From NCBI GenBank assembly GCA_000828075.3, contig JXCB02000027.1, positions 234,959 to 298,958 on the forward strand: DNA of 64,000 nucleotides. The letters run 5' to 3'. The notes under the pieces are model-generated. The model did no database searches. It was given only the letters and a program-made list of their open reading frames with translations, and was not told the origin of the DNA. Positions within the stretch are counted from its first letter, which is position 1, and every line of letters begins with the position of its first letter. The position numbers and the translations under genes are program-made. The DNA comes from Tolypothrix campylonemoides VB511288 (GTDB lineage Bacteria > Cyanobacteriota > Cyanobacteriia > Cyanobacteriales > Nostocaceae). Shown in pieces: positions 53,842-62,840 of this stretch.

Positions 53842-54261
53842 TTAATAGGTCAAATTTCCATTATTATTCTGGATACCAGGAATGCGAATGGCTGTGTTGC
53901 TGAAACTGCCATTTGGTGTGCGACAACTAGCTGATAGTGTATCACCAGCAACAGAAATGCCTCTGCAGCTACTTTGGAAACTGCTTGCATTATTAAGATT
54001 GCTAAATACCAAACGACCATTATTATTATGGATACCAAGAATGCGAATGGCTGTCTTGTTGAAGCTGCCATTTGCTCTGCGACAATTAGCTGACAGGGTA
54101 TTACCAGCAATAGAAATCTTCTTGCAGCTACTTTGGAAATTGCTAGCAGCTTGAGCTGTAGCTGTAGGAATATTAACAGAACCTGCAGCCAAAGCTACAC
54201 CACCAAAAGCAGCAAGAGTGACTAAACCTTGCGATAGACTGCGTTTTGTAAGATAAAACAT
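53842..54261 (-). CDS. Secreted cyanovirin-N homologue (CVNH lectin)
   Basis: A 139-residue exported lectin. A Sec signal peptide (about residues 1-39, ends TATAQAAS) precedes a full two-repeat CVNH domain. The repeats are NFQSSCKKISIAGNTLSANC and SFQSSCRGISVAGDTLSASC, each followed by a TAIRI strand. Cys46/Cys60 and Cys99/Cys113 match the two disulfides of cyanovirin-N. Cyanovirin-N from Nostoc ellipsosporum binds high-mannose glycans. ATG 54261 is backed by AAAGGAG about 8 bases upstream. The sugar specificity cannot be read from the sequence. Confidence 0.9.
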   Translation of the reverse strand: MFYLTKRSLSQGLVTLAAFGGVALAAGSVNIPTATAQAASNFQSSCKKISIAGNTLSANCRRANGSFNKTAIRILGIHNNNGRLVFSNLNNASSFQSSCRGISVAGDTLSASCRTPNGSFSNTAIRIPGIQNNNGNLTY

Positions 54262-54483
54262 AATTTTCTCCTTTGACAAGTTAAGTAAAATTGAACAGAA
54301 GGTTCAAGCTCTTTGCTTTCCTTTTGATTCTTAATAGGGATGAGTGAAATAAATTTATGCACTGTCAAAGGAAAGAGACTAATCAAAAGGGCATGGCGAT
54401 CGCCCACTTTGCCTTTGTGGGCTTACTATAGATAAGGGGGCAAGCGCCCCAATCTAACTGTTATTTAATTTGAAATTTTTAAA

Positions 54484-55293
54484 TTAACTTAAAAATTTTT
54501 TGGCATTTTCATCAAATGTCAAAAAATTTTCAAAATGTATATTATGTCCTGCATGACTAATAATTTTTAGCTTGCAAAATCTGCAGATTGTAGCAATCTC
54601 TGTATTGATAGCTAGAAATTTTTCATCATACTCTCCTGCTAATAAAAGCAAAGGATTTTTGTTATCCTTCAGTTTTTCCCACAAAGAAGGTTGACATCCA
54701 GTACCCATTAACCGTAGAGACTTTGCCAACTCAATTGGATTATTTTGTAAACGAACTTCTATAAGATGCTGAAACTGGGGGTGATTTTTGATTGAGCCAA
54801 AAATCGGCTGATTGTACCAGTTGGACAGAAAAACTGCAAAATCATTTCTATCTACGCTTCTTTCTAATTTCCTGGCTATTTGTTCATCACGTTTCACTCG
54901 TTCTACTCGTTCTGCTTCTGTAAACAAACCAGGAGAAGCTGATTCTAAAATAACTTTAGAAAAACGTTCGGAAAAATGTAGGGTGAGGTATAAAGCTAAC
55001 CTCCCTCCCATCGAATAACCAACCAAAAAGCATTTGGTAATTTTTAAATCATCTAGTAAATTGATTATGGCATGTGCCGTGTTTGGCATTGTATAACACT
55101 CATCACCACCTAAAACTTTGGTTTCTCCATGTCCAGGAAGGTCAACTGTCAGACAGTAAAAATCATGAGACAGTAATGAGATAGCTTGATCAAATTCATG
55201 GCTGTTACCCATGAAACCGTGTAAAAAAAGAATCAGTGGCTTATCTGAATTACCACTGAAAGAATAGTGAAATTGATAGTTTGCAAGCGTCAT
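54484..55293 (-). CDS. menH: 2-succinyl-6-hydroxy-2,4-cyclohexadiene-1-carboxylate synthase
   Basis: A 269-residue alpha/beta hydrolase of the MenH type, which removes pyruvate from SEPHCHC in phylloquinone synthesis; phylloquinone is the A1 cofactor of photosystem I. Nucleophile Ser94 lies in GYSMGGRLAL, the acid in LLAGEYDEKF, and the His in SHAGHNIHFEN. The MenH-like stretch SLRLMGTGCQPSLWEKL is present. No other men gene is beside it. ATG 55293. Confidence 0.88.
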   Translation of the reverse strand: MTLANYQFHYSFSGNSDKPLILFLHGFMGNSHEFDQAISLLSHDFYCLTVDLPGHGETKVLGGDECYTMPNTAHAIINLLDDLKITKCFLVGYSMGGRLALYLTLHFSERFSKVILESASPGLFTEAERVERVKRDEQIARKLERSVDRNDFAVFLSNWYNQPIFGSIKNHPQFQHLIEVRLQNNPIELAKSLRLMGTGCQPSLWEKLKDNKNPLLLLAGEYDEKFLAINTEIATICRFCKLKIISHAGHNIHFENFLTFDENAKKFLS

Positions 55294-55458
55294 ATTTTAG
55301 CCTACTTAATCACACACATTGTCTAGGCGAATATAATTTGCGCTTTGCACAGACTACGCCAACGCGGTTCATCTTGCACACAAACAAAACCCGTTGACTT
55401 GCTCATACCACTAGCACTGGCGATTGGAAATCGCCAAGACATCCTTATAAAAACTTCT

Positions 55459-55860
55459 CTAAGGTAAAAACCTATCCAAAGCTGCTTTAAGTTGTTCCAA
55501 TTCAACTTCAATATCGCCCTCTTTTGCAGCTCTGGCAATACACTCTGTTAAATGTTCATCTAGGACAATTCGCGCCACCCGATCCAATGCTCCCCGCACT
55601 GCGGCAATTTGGAGTAATACATCAGGACAAGGACTACTTTGCTGTACCATTGTTTTGATGCCACGAATGTGCCCTTCTATACGTGACAGCCGATTGACTA
55701 TTCGCCGTAAAGACTCTTCGCTATGAACGTGAGAATGAACCGACTCTTCATGGTTATGAATATGCTGTGTATTGTGTTTATCTGTATCGTTAAAGAGTAA
55801 ATCCTTATCCTGTTTAGAAGTAGGTAAGGACTGTTTTGTTAATCGGTTCGATCCAGTCAT
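55459..55860 (-). CDS. CsoR/RcnR-family metal sensor, InrS-like
   Basis: A 133-residue DUF156 repressor, an all-helical tetramer that releases DNA when it binds metal. Cys78 (SPCPDVL), His103 and Cys107 (DEHLTEC) form the C-H-C site shared by CsoR and InrS. The N-terminal 50 residues hold seven His (29, 33, 35, 37, 42, 44, 46), a feature of the cyanobacterial nickel sensor InrS. Nickel or copper would be the ligand; I favour nickel. No efflux transporter gene is adjacent, so its target is elsewhere or unknown. ATG 55860. Confidence 0.88.
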   Translation of the reverse strand: MTGSNRLTKQSLPTSKQDKDLLFNDTDKHNTQHIHNHEESVHSHVHSEESLRRIVNRLSRIEGHIRGIKTMVQQSSPCPDVLLQIAAVRGALDRVARIVLDEHLTECIARAAKEGDIEVELEQLKAALDRFLP

Positions 55861-56257
55861 AGGTTTTTAGAGGTGCTGCCAGTAAATAAGATCCTAGCCT
55901 AGAGAAGAGAGGAGGGGTTGGGGGGGATGGGGCTTTGGGGTTGGGGGGAGATGGGAAAATCACCAATATTTTTTGATAAGTAGCCGTCATGAGGTGCGTG
56001 TAGCCTAGTGGGAACGGCCACGCCTTACGGCTATCGGGTATGTGCAAAGCGCACGCAATCATGCGAACAGCAGGGGTCAACAGCCAGGATGATAAATTAA
56101 TAAATAAATTATTTTATGAAGATTAGGCAAAGAAAACGAAACCTGGAGCAATTAGCCAACGTCAATCGACAGTAGTTCTCATCGAACCTGCAAAAATAGC
56201 TATAGAGAGATTTTTCACGATTAAACAACAATTAGGCTGAAACATTAAGTTGTGGTT
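55861..56257. other. Intergenic stretch, repeat-bearing, no gene
   Basis: Between the divergent metal-sensor and protease genes. About 55985-56060 carries palindromic motifs (GTGTAGCCTAGTGGGAACG, TGTGCAAAGCGCACGC), and about 55905-55950 is a G-rich tract (GGTTGGGGGGGATGGGG). Promoters for both genes should be here; none is unambiguous. Confidence 0.55.
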
Positions 56258-57472
56258 ATGCGATCCAAACTACCCCGGTCAATACGCCAACTCAGTACTC
56301 ATGTGTTAGCCATAATTTTGGGAGTTTTGCTAACTGTTGGCACTTTGCGAGTCTCACCCTCCCAAGCGGAACCAGCGCCAAGTTCCGTAATTGCTCAATC
56401 CCCACAACTCGTTGCCCAAAGGCAATCACCAGCGACTGCTGCTATTGGTAGTAGTAGCTTTGTTACAGCAGCAGTTAATCGCGTTGGTTCAGCAGTTGTC
56501 AGGATAGATACTGAACGCACAATTACTCGACGTGGATCTGATCCTTTCTTTGACGACCCCTTTTTCCGGCGGTTTTTTGGTAACGGTTTCCAAGGGCAGT
56601 TGCCTCCTGAGCAATTACGGGGTCTTGGCTCTGGTTTTATTATTGATAAGAGTGGATTAATTCTGACTAATGCCCATGTGGTGGACAAGGCTGATAAGGT
56701 GACAGTTCGCCTTAAGGATGGACGCAGCTTTGAAGGAAAGGTACAAGGCGCGGATGAAGTGACGGATTTGGCAGTGGTCAAAATTAATGCTGGTGCTGAT
56801 TTACCAGTTGCACCCTTGGGTTCTTCAAATAATGTACAGGTGGGTGACTGGGCGATCGCAGTCGGTAACCCTTTAGGATTAGATAACACCGTCACCCTAG
56901 GAATTGTCAGCACCCTCAGACGTTCTAGCGCCGAAGTTCGTATTCCCGACAAGCGCTTAGAGTTCATTCAAACCGACGCGGCTATCAACCCCGGTAACTC
57001 TGGTGGACCACTCTTGAACGGTCAAGGTGAAGTCATTGGAATTAACACAGCTATTCGTGGCGACGCGATGGGTATTGGGTTTGCCATTCCCATAGATAAA
57101 GCTAAAACAGTCGCAGCCAAACTAGAACGAGGAGAAAGAATCGCTCACCCATTCATCGGTGTGCAAATGGAAGAGTTAACGCCCGAATTAGCAAGGCAAT
57201 TCAACTCTAACCCGAATTCTCCTATTCAATTACCAGAAATTAATGGTGTTTTGGTCAGGCAAGTGGTACCCAACTCACCAGCAGCAGCAGCAGGTATACG
57301 TCCGGGAGATGTGATTGTTCAGGTTGATGGACAACGCATCACTAAGGGCACACAGTTGCTTGATATTGTGGAAGCTAGCCGTGTTGGTCAGGAATTGCAG
57401 TTGAAAGTGCAGAGGGGTAACCGCACACAACAGCTATCAGTACGCACTGCTCAAATGCAAAATGCTTCATAA
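56258..57472 (+). CDS. Deg/HtrA-family serine protease with PDZ domain
   Basis: A 404-residue trypsin-like periplasmic or thylakoid-lumen protease (HhoA/HhoB/HtrA group). A membrane anchor or signal (about residues 10-38) is followed by a low-complexity linker, the protease domain with His140 (TNAHVV), Asp170 (TDLAVVKI) and Ser248 (GNSGGPLL), then one PDZ domain (about 300-400, PAAAAGIRPGDVIVQVDGQR). Members degrade misfolded proteins and act in photosystem II repair. ATG 56258 is preferred to a GTG six bases upstream. A hairpin terminator follows. Confidence 0.93.
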   Translation: MRSKLPRSIRQLSTHVLAIILGVLLTVGTLRVSPSQAEPAPSSVIAQSPQLVAQRQSPATAAIGSSSFVTAAVNRVGSAVVRIDTERTITRRGSDPFFDDPFFRRFFGNGFQGQLPPEQLRGLGSGFIIDKSGLILTNAHVVDKADKVTVRLKDGRSFEGKVQGADEVTDLAVVKINAGADLPVAPLGSSNNVQVGDWAIAVGNPLGLDNTVTLGIVSTLRRSSAEVRIPDKRLEFIQTDAAINPGNSGGPLLNGQGEVIGINTAIRGDAMGIGFAIPIDKAKTVAAKLERGERIAHPFIGVQMEELTPELARQFNSNPNSPIQLPEINGVLVRQVVPNSPAAAAGIRPGDVIVQVDGQRITKGTQLLDIVEASRVGQELQLKVQRGNRTQQLSVRTAQMQNAS

Positions 57473-57510
57473 AAATCTTGCAATTTGATAGAAACTTCGT
57501 TGAGCATTAA

Positions 57511-57534
57511 CCCCTCCTACTTTCTGTGGAGGGG
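57511..57534 (+). terminator. Hairpin terminator of the Deg-family gene
   Basis: CCCCTCC / GGAGGGG (7 bp, 10-base loop) followed by ATTTTATT, 38 bases after the stop codon. Confidence 0.75.
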
Positions 57535-57919
57535 ATTTTATTACGCAACACCATTTGAGGAACTTCCAAATAAAAAAGTATGCAAAAATCTTTTGTGGAA
57601 CGGGCGTCTCGCCCGTTCAGATTGAGGGTAGAGAGAGAGGGATGCCCACTCCACAACACGCTTCTGTGTGCCGTGCTTAGCAAAACCCGGATGTAGTGGG
57701 CAAAATACGGTAAGCACGGCACACCCTACAATACTTAAGATTTTTCAGAAATCATTTAGGATTGCTATATGTGCGGAAGTTGTTCAATGTAAGACCGCAT
57801 TAGTTTTTCTCGTGGTGGGTTGCTATCCTGTAGCGCCTCATAAATACTAGACCATTTTCGTCGAAATGCTGGACATAGTGATAGTTCAACGAATTATTTT
57901 ACACTACGTATGACGTTCA
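57535..57919. other. Intergenic stretch with two hairpin repeats
   Basis: No gene. Two perfect inverted repeats lie here: GAACGGGCG / CGCCCGTTC (57598-57618, 3-base loop) and GTGTGCCGTGCTTA / TAAGCACGGCACAC (57666-57724, 31-base loop). The second has MITE-like end symmetry. The CyRepA1 gene ends at 57920. Confidence 0.7.
57666..57724. repeat. 14-bp perfect inverted repeat around a 31-base core
   Basis: Left arm 57666-57679 GTGTGCCGTGCTTA, right arm 57711-57724 TAAGCACGGCACAC. It may be a small MITE or a cruciform; no target duplication was recognised. Confidence 0.7.
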
Positions 57920-60900
57920 TTATAAATAGCCTGCGTAGGCAGCCTTGGTTTTGATAACCTCACCCATCCAAGGTGAAGAATAATCAACCACACCCTTTAC
58001 ATTTGCCAACATCAACTCATCCCGTTGCTGCCAAACTGCAAATATTTCTTCTCTGCCATCATAAAGCGTTTCAGTGTCAATTTTATAGATTGCATTACTT
58101 ACCCGCTTCAGCTTCAAACCCAACAAATTCAACAACCGATTGAGTATTTTTATCGGTGAAATAGACTTTTTCTCATTCAAGAAATTAATACCAACTGCCC
58201 TTTTGATATGTTTACTACATTGATAAGTAATATTTTTTAGTAACAATAAATCAGCTTCATTTTCGGTAAATTCTCTTTCTGGTTCGAGGAACTGTAGCAC
58301 TCCTAACGCAGTCAACGCCTCAATTTTAAGCGTATTAGTCTTTAAATCTGGCAGAAAAACTTTACCTTCGCCCCAAGACAATTGCTGATGCCATTCTTGC
58401 TTATCTCTCAGGCGAAGAAACTCGCTTTCGTGAGTCAGATAATAATGTGTTAATAATTGGCAATAATACCCTTTGTCATCCCGCAATTTCAGTAGCGGAG
58501 TGACTTCAATACCATACCTTTGTCTGAGAAGATATTTATTAATTTGATTGCGTTCCTCATTTGTGAGCGAATGTTTCACCACAAGCTGCTCATATTCCAC
58601 GTAATCAATATCCTGAGCATAAGCTACAGCATTTGCAGCCGCTAATTGATTTCGCCGCTTGATTTCTCTGATTTTAATGTCAATTTCTTTTGATTTTTTG
58701 CGGCTATGAGACCAATCTTTATGGACTTTGAAGATTTCTAAAATTAACCTTTTACGAGTAGCCAAATCGTTGACGTCAGTTGCTAGAAACGCAAGGCGTA
58801 AATCTCGAATAATATTTGTTTGTACATCATTACTGCGTACATGAATTTGATGTCCGTCAGCAATCAAACCATCTTTCATAGATTGACGGTAGAGAGTAAC
58901 AGAAGCATTCACCCTTGCAGCCAACTTTGCCCAAGTTCGTAAATGCATTGGGTCATAAACTAATGGCAAATCTACATCAATTTTATGCAGCGGACTCAGT
59001 AAAGCTAAGTTTTCTTTTTGATTTTCCTGATACCAATAAGACAACGAACGATAATTTGTGCTTCCAGTGCCAATGAAACCTATTCCTCGCTTTGCACACC
59101 AGACAATGCGCGGTACATCATCGCGTACTCTAAAGAGTGCTTGTCGTGCTTCCGAGTCAGGAATGACTCCTTGAAAAATACCATAAACGCGGTCGAAATG
59201 TTGGACATCAATGCTTATTCCGGTACCAAGGCTAGGAGTGACAAAAACAGTGCTGTATTCAGTCACTTTTTGATTGAGATTTGCAACAAAATCAACAGCT
59301 TCATGTCCTGGTGTGTTTGTCGTGTGACTACTGATTACCAGAGTTTTAGGAAATTGCTTTTGCAATCTTTCTAAACGCTCTTTAAGGTAACGTTCTATTG
59401 TTTCACAACTGTAACGCCCAGTGCGGCTATCTGTTGTCACATAGCATTTATGTCCTAGAATTAAATCTAGTTCCAGTTGATGAATTAAGGGAGTTGGGTT
59501 TGGAGAATCATAAAAAGTGACGTCCCAACCTTGCTGTGGTTTCCACTGATTCACAACCACCCAAGGCGTTATTTCAATTCCTGCCAATTCCTGCAAATAT
59601 TCTAAAGAAATATCTGATAAATCAGCATCTTGGGCAATAATTAATCCTCCAGTTATTAGTACTGTATAAATAATATTTTGAAATAGTTTTAAAATTTTTA
59701 CCCGCTTATCTTTACAAGTATTGCTATTAAGGAGATGCCATAAAGACTGTTCTACTTCATCCAAAATTATTATCGCCCCTCGCCAGTCTTCAGGATTCAG
59801 CTTCCAAATGGAATCGATGCATAATCCAAGCGATTGGTTATGTTTATTACCAAAGGATTCCCGATTATCCATTCCCCATTGAATGTCGATTTTGTCGCAT
59901 AAAAAACGCCCAAGTTGGATTCTGTGAGTAATTAATAAAACGGGTTGATTTCTGCTTTTTGCTTGATTAACAACAGTTTGCAGTGTTGTGGTTTTCCCTG
60001 TTCCTTTTGCAGACTTCACTCCCACTAATCCAGATGTAGGGAACGGTATTTCCCCTAAATAGCGACGGTTAAGGGTGAGTGCAGCAGGAATGGTTAACTC
60101 GGTGTGGGATTTGATTTGGGCAAGGTAAACTTCTAAATCAATGCTTTGGCGATACATCGCCTCGAAAGCACTTGCACCTTTGGCGACGATAAAATCATCA
60201 ACACCTTTTTCTATTCCTGGAAGTTGAATGACTTGAACAAGGCAATTTTTTTCTTGGAAGAGAAATCCTAGCTGGGAGATGGCATTATTTACCGCTGCGA
60301 TTTTCTGAGGTTGAGTTTCAAAATCAAAGCAAATGTAAAAGATCCGCCGAGTATTGGCAAACGCTGCTAAGTCGGGGATAAGCTGGCGAGTAATCACTTT
60401 GCCAAAATTATCTTTGATGACGCGATAACCACTGGTAATTCCAGGGATGGCTAAAGCTGCATATCCTTGTGTCAACAGTGCTGCTGCTTTTTTTACACCT
60501 TCGCAAATCATGACGGGGATGTTTTGTTCCATAACCCATTGCCAAAAGCCTTCGGCTTCACCATTGCAGGCAATTTTGATGTTGTCGGGTATGGCGACAT
60601 TGTAACGTTGGGCGACTTGCTGCCAAATACGTAGTGATACCCGCAGACAAAACACCCGCGTTGGTGTGCTGGGGGGATGTTCGTACTTAATCAACTTGTT
60701 ATTTTCATTTAATCGAGGTTGGTTGGGCTTAAAGCACCCCCACTCCATTGCTTGCCAATGATTTAGGGGATCAAGTCCAGAACACCACCAACCACCTTCA
60801 GCAATATGGGCGTAACGCTGTAACCACCCACTTCTTACCATTCCAGTATTTGTACGGGGAAGATGTTCAGAAATTAACAGGTAGTCATAACAGGTTCTGC

Positions 60901-61000
60901 CTTGTAGAGACAGAAAATTGAGTCTGGCAAGGTCTAAGTCTATACCACTACCTTTAACTAATTCCTCAAGGTGTTGGGGGTTTAAATAGTACAAATGCAT
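57920..61000 (-). CDS. CyRepA1-type plasmid replication protein (DUF3854 + helicase)
   Basis: A 1026-residue protein of the cyanobacterial plasmid replication family I know as CyRepA1. The N-terminal part (about 1-290) is a DUF3854/TOPRIM-like primase-type domain (VMICEGVKKAAALLTQGYAA, then LAIPGITSGYR, FDFETQPQ). It is followed by a superfamily 2-like helicase core with P-loop SAKGTGKTTTL (about residue 330) and a Walker B-like IILDEVEQSLW. ATG 61000 was preferred to an upstream TTG. The neighbours (Deg protease, beta-lactamase-fold protein) look chromosomal, so this may be an integrated or relict plasmid gene. No partition or integrase gene is beside it. Confidence 0.8.
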   Translation of the reverse strand: MHLYYLNPQHLEELVKGSGIDLDLARLNFLSLQGRTCYDYLLISEHLPRTNTGMVRSGWLQRYAHIAEGGWWCSGLDPLNHWQAMEWGCFKPNQPRLNENNKLIKYEHPPSTPTRVFCLRVSLRIWQQVAQRYNVAIPDNIKIACNGEAEGFWQWVMEQNIPVMICEGVKKAAALLTQGYAALAIPGITSGYRVIKDNFGKVITRQLIPDLAAFANTRRIFYICFDFETQPQKIAAVNNAISQLGFLFQEKNCLVQVIQLPGIEKGVDDFIVAKGASAFEAMYRQSIDLEVYLAQIKSHTELTIPAALTLNRRYLGEIPFPTSGLVGVKSAKGTGKTTTLQTVVNQAKSRNQPVLLITHRIQLGRFLCDKIDIQWGMDNRESFGNKHNQSLGLCIDSIWKLNPEDWRGAIIILDEVEQSLWHLLNSNTCKDKRVKILKLFQNIIYTVLITGGLIIAQDADLSDISLEYLQELAGIEITPWVVVNQWKPQQGWDVTFYDSPNPTPLIHQLELDLILGHKCYVTTDSRTGRYSCETIERYLKERLERLQKQFPKTLVISSHTTNTPGHEAVDFVANLNQKVTEYSTVFVTPSLGTGISIDVQHFDRVYGIFQGVIPDSEARQALFRVRDDVPRIVWCAKRGIGFIGTGSTNYRSLSYWYQENQKENLALLSPLHKIDVDLPLVYDPMHLRTWAKLAARVNASVTLYRQSMKDGLIADGHQIHVRSNDVQTNIIRDLRLAFLATDVNDLATRKRLILEIFKVHKDWSHSRKKSKEIDIKIREIKRRNQLAAANAVAYAQDIDYVEYEQLVVKHSLTNEERNQINKYLLRQRYGIEVTPLLKLRDDKGYYCQLLTHYYLTHESEFLRLRDKQEWHQQLSWGEGKVFLPDLKTNTLKIEALTALGVLQFLEPEREFTENEADLLLLKNITYQCSKHIKRAVGINFLNEKKSISPIKILNRLLNLLGLKLKRVSNAIYKIDTETLYDGREEIFAVWQQRDELMLANVKGVVDYSSPWMGEVIKTKAAYAGYL

Positions 61001-61119
61001 TGGCTCAGGCGGCAAAGGATGACAAGGGACTTAACACCTTATCATGCATTTGCTAGTTTTGAGATCAGCGATTGTGAAACTTTTGTGAGACTTGTTGCTT
61101 TGTTTTAAAATATACATAG

Positions 61120-62427
61120 TTATTTTGAACTGCGAGAATTCATGCGGTTATAGACAAGACGAGACATCTTGGGGAAAATATCTACCTCATCAGCATATGC
61201 CGAGTCTTGAGCAAAAATCGCCAAAATATAAGTAGATTTGTTATTTTCTGTTGCAACCATTGCCGCTTCTGCGCGAGAAAAAGAAGTCCAGCCAGCTTTA
61301 GAATGTAAACGAACACGAGTATGGGGTAAAGATTCACCAAAAAAGGTGCGTACAGGGTTGAAATCATAAGAGTCTGGCGATCGCCAAGCTTTGGGATTTA
61401 AATCTCTTTTTAGCCATCCACACATTTTTTTACTAGCTTGCACAGAAACAGCCTGCCCGGCGTAACAAATTTCGTACAGTAGTCTGGCTGCGTGTTGAGT
61501 TGTTATCCTATTCCAGTTGTGTGAGTCCTCTAGCAGTTGCGATTCACTTCCCTCAGGCTCGGAAAGATTAATATAGTCAATGGGAAAGGTTTTTTGAATA
61601 ATACTAATCTTTTTGTAACCTGCTTCTCGGAAAAATCGGTTCACTTGTTGGCGTTTGTTTTTCCACAGTTTAAACTTTTTACTCTTTAGTTTTGGTTCAG
61701 AACGCGTACCTGTGACTTCATCAAGAATAAAGCTAGCAGCCTCATTATCAGACTCCTGAATCATTTTTGCCAGATAAGGAGCAAAATCCTTTTCATTTTT
61801 CCAAATACCGTTTTCTATTTGGGCATACAAAACAACCATCCAAAACATCTTAATGACACTAGCTGGATATCTTGGTGTATCTTGCTGATATCCGGCTGTT
61901 TCGCCAGTTTTAGCATCTATCAAGGTAATTGATAAAGGCTTTGTAGGCATTTGATCGCTAGCAAGCTCTACAACATCATTAACAATGGCTTGCAACTCTT
62001 GAGAGTGTTTGAAATTTGGAGGCTTTTTGAGATTGTAGACGACTTCTAAATCTTGTTTTTCTACTTGACGAGAGGGAATAGGCAGTGACTTGGCAACAGC
62101 CCAGTCAGGAACTGGTGGAGATGGAGTCAGTGATTTGAACTTTTGTCGAGGGGGTGATTTGGCAGCAACCTCGACAGCAGGAGTTGGCAAAGGTGCAGTT
62201 GGTGATTTGACAGCAACTTGCACACTAGAACGTGAACCCGATGTCGATAAGTTCAACGAATATTGGGCAGATGATTTTACAAATTGTTCTGCCATATATT
62301 TAGTTATCAAAATTGCTATCAATACACTTAGAATTGTCAACCTAAGTGTCAGATGATTGACTTTGCTAGCCAACTTGAGCTTTGAGAATTGGTTAGAGAG
62401 AATTGGATATTTACGCCGTTTCGGCAT
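61120..62427 (-). CDS. Beta-lactamase-fold serine hydrolase, membrane-anchored
   Basis: A 435-residue protein with an N-terminal membrane segment (about residues 26-44), a Pro/Ser-rich linker and a class A beta-lactamase-like domain. The three motifs are present: S190-x-x-K193 in PASVIKMF, S226-D227-N228 in ESDNEAAS, and a KAG box near residue 385 in HSKAGWTSFSR. The E166-type general base is not obvious. Such proteins in cyanobacteria may act on peptidoglycan or esters rather than antibiotics; a resistance role is not implied. ATG 62427. Confidence 0.88.
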   Translation of the reverse strand: MPKRRKYPILSNQFSKLKLASKVNHLTLRLTILSVLIAILITKYMAEQFVKSSAQYSLNLSTSGSRSSVQVAVKSPTAPLPTPAVEVAAKSPPRQKFKSLTPSPPVPDWAVAKSLPIPSRQVEKQDLEVVYNLKKPPNFKHSQELQAIVNDVVELASDQMPTKPLSITLIDAKTGETAGYQQDTPRYPASVIKMFWMVVLYAQIENGIWKNEKDFAPYLAKMIQESDNEAASFILDEVTGTRSEPKLKSKKFKLWKNKRQQVNRFFREAGYKKISIIQKTFPIDYINLSEPEGSESQLLEDSHNWNRITTQHAARLLYEICYAGQAVSVQASKKMCGWLKRDLNPKAWRSPDSYDFNPVRTFFGESLPHTRVRLHSKAGWTSFSRAEAAMVATENNKSTYILAIFAQDSAYADEVDIFPKMSRLVYNRMNSRSSK

Positions 62428-62840
62428 TTTATTTAATTTTTAATTGGTTTTTCTAAAGGCAAAAAAGTTAACATGACGCATTTTAGCAAAAAGGGGTAAT
62501 TTATACCAAAGACATTTAGACAGATTTTGAAAATCAAGGCAACTGTAGTTGTAGCGGTTCTCATTTGCCTTGAATACAGTTTTTGTGGGCTGTCCTACCC
62601 TGCGATACGTGTCAACTTCAAGCTCAAATATCCAATTTACCGTCGTTTAGATCCCCCAACCCCCTTAAAACAGTACCAGCCGCAGTGACGGCTGCGTATG
62701 GTGTGGTTGTACTGACACCAACGCTTTCTGTGCTCTTGGTGTCGTGTTTCCCCCGGAGGATGAAACTGATAATGCGGATACTTGATAACTGATAACTGGT
62801 AACTGGTAACTGATAACTGGTAACTGTTAAAAAATGCTGA
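62428..62840. other. Intergenic stretch with an AACTGGT repeat array
   Basis: No gene supported. About 62784-62829 is a tandem array of GATAACTGGTAACTG units. A C-rich tract (AGATCCCCCAACCCCCTT) lies near 62645. A divergent promoter should lie near 62440. Confidence 0.6.

Noticed and set aside
55840-55862. tRNA-like GGTTCGATCC
   Set aside because: It lies inside the metal-sensor coding sequence and has no acceptor or anticodon stem.
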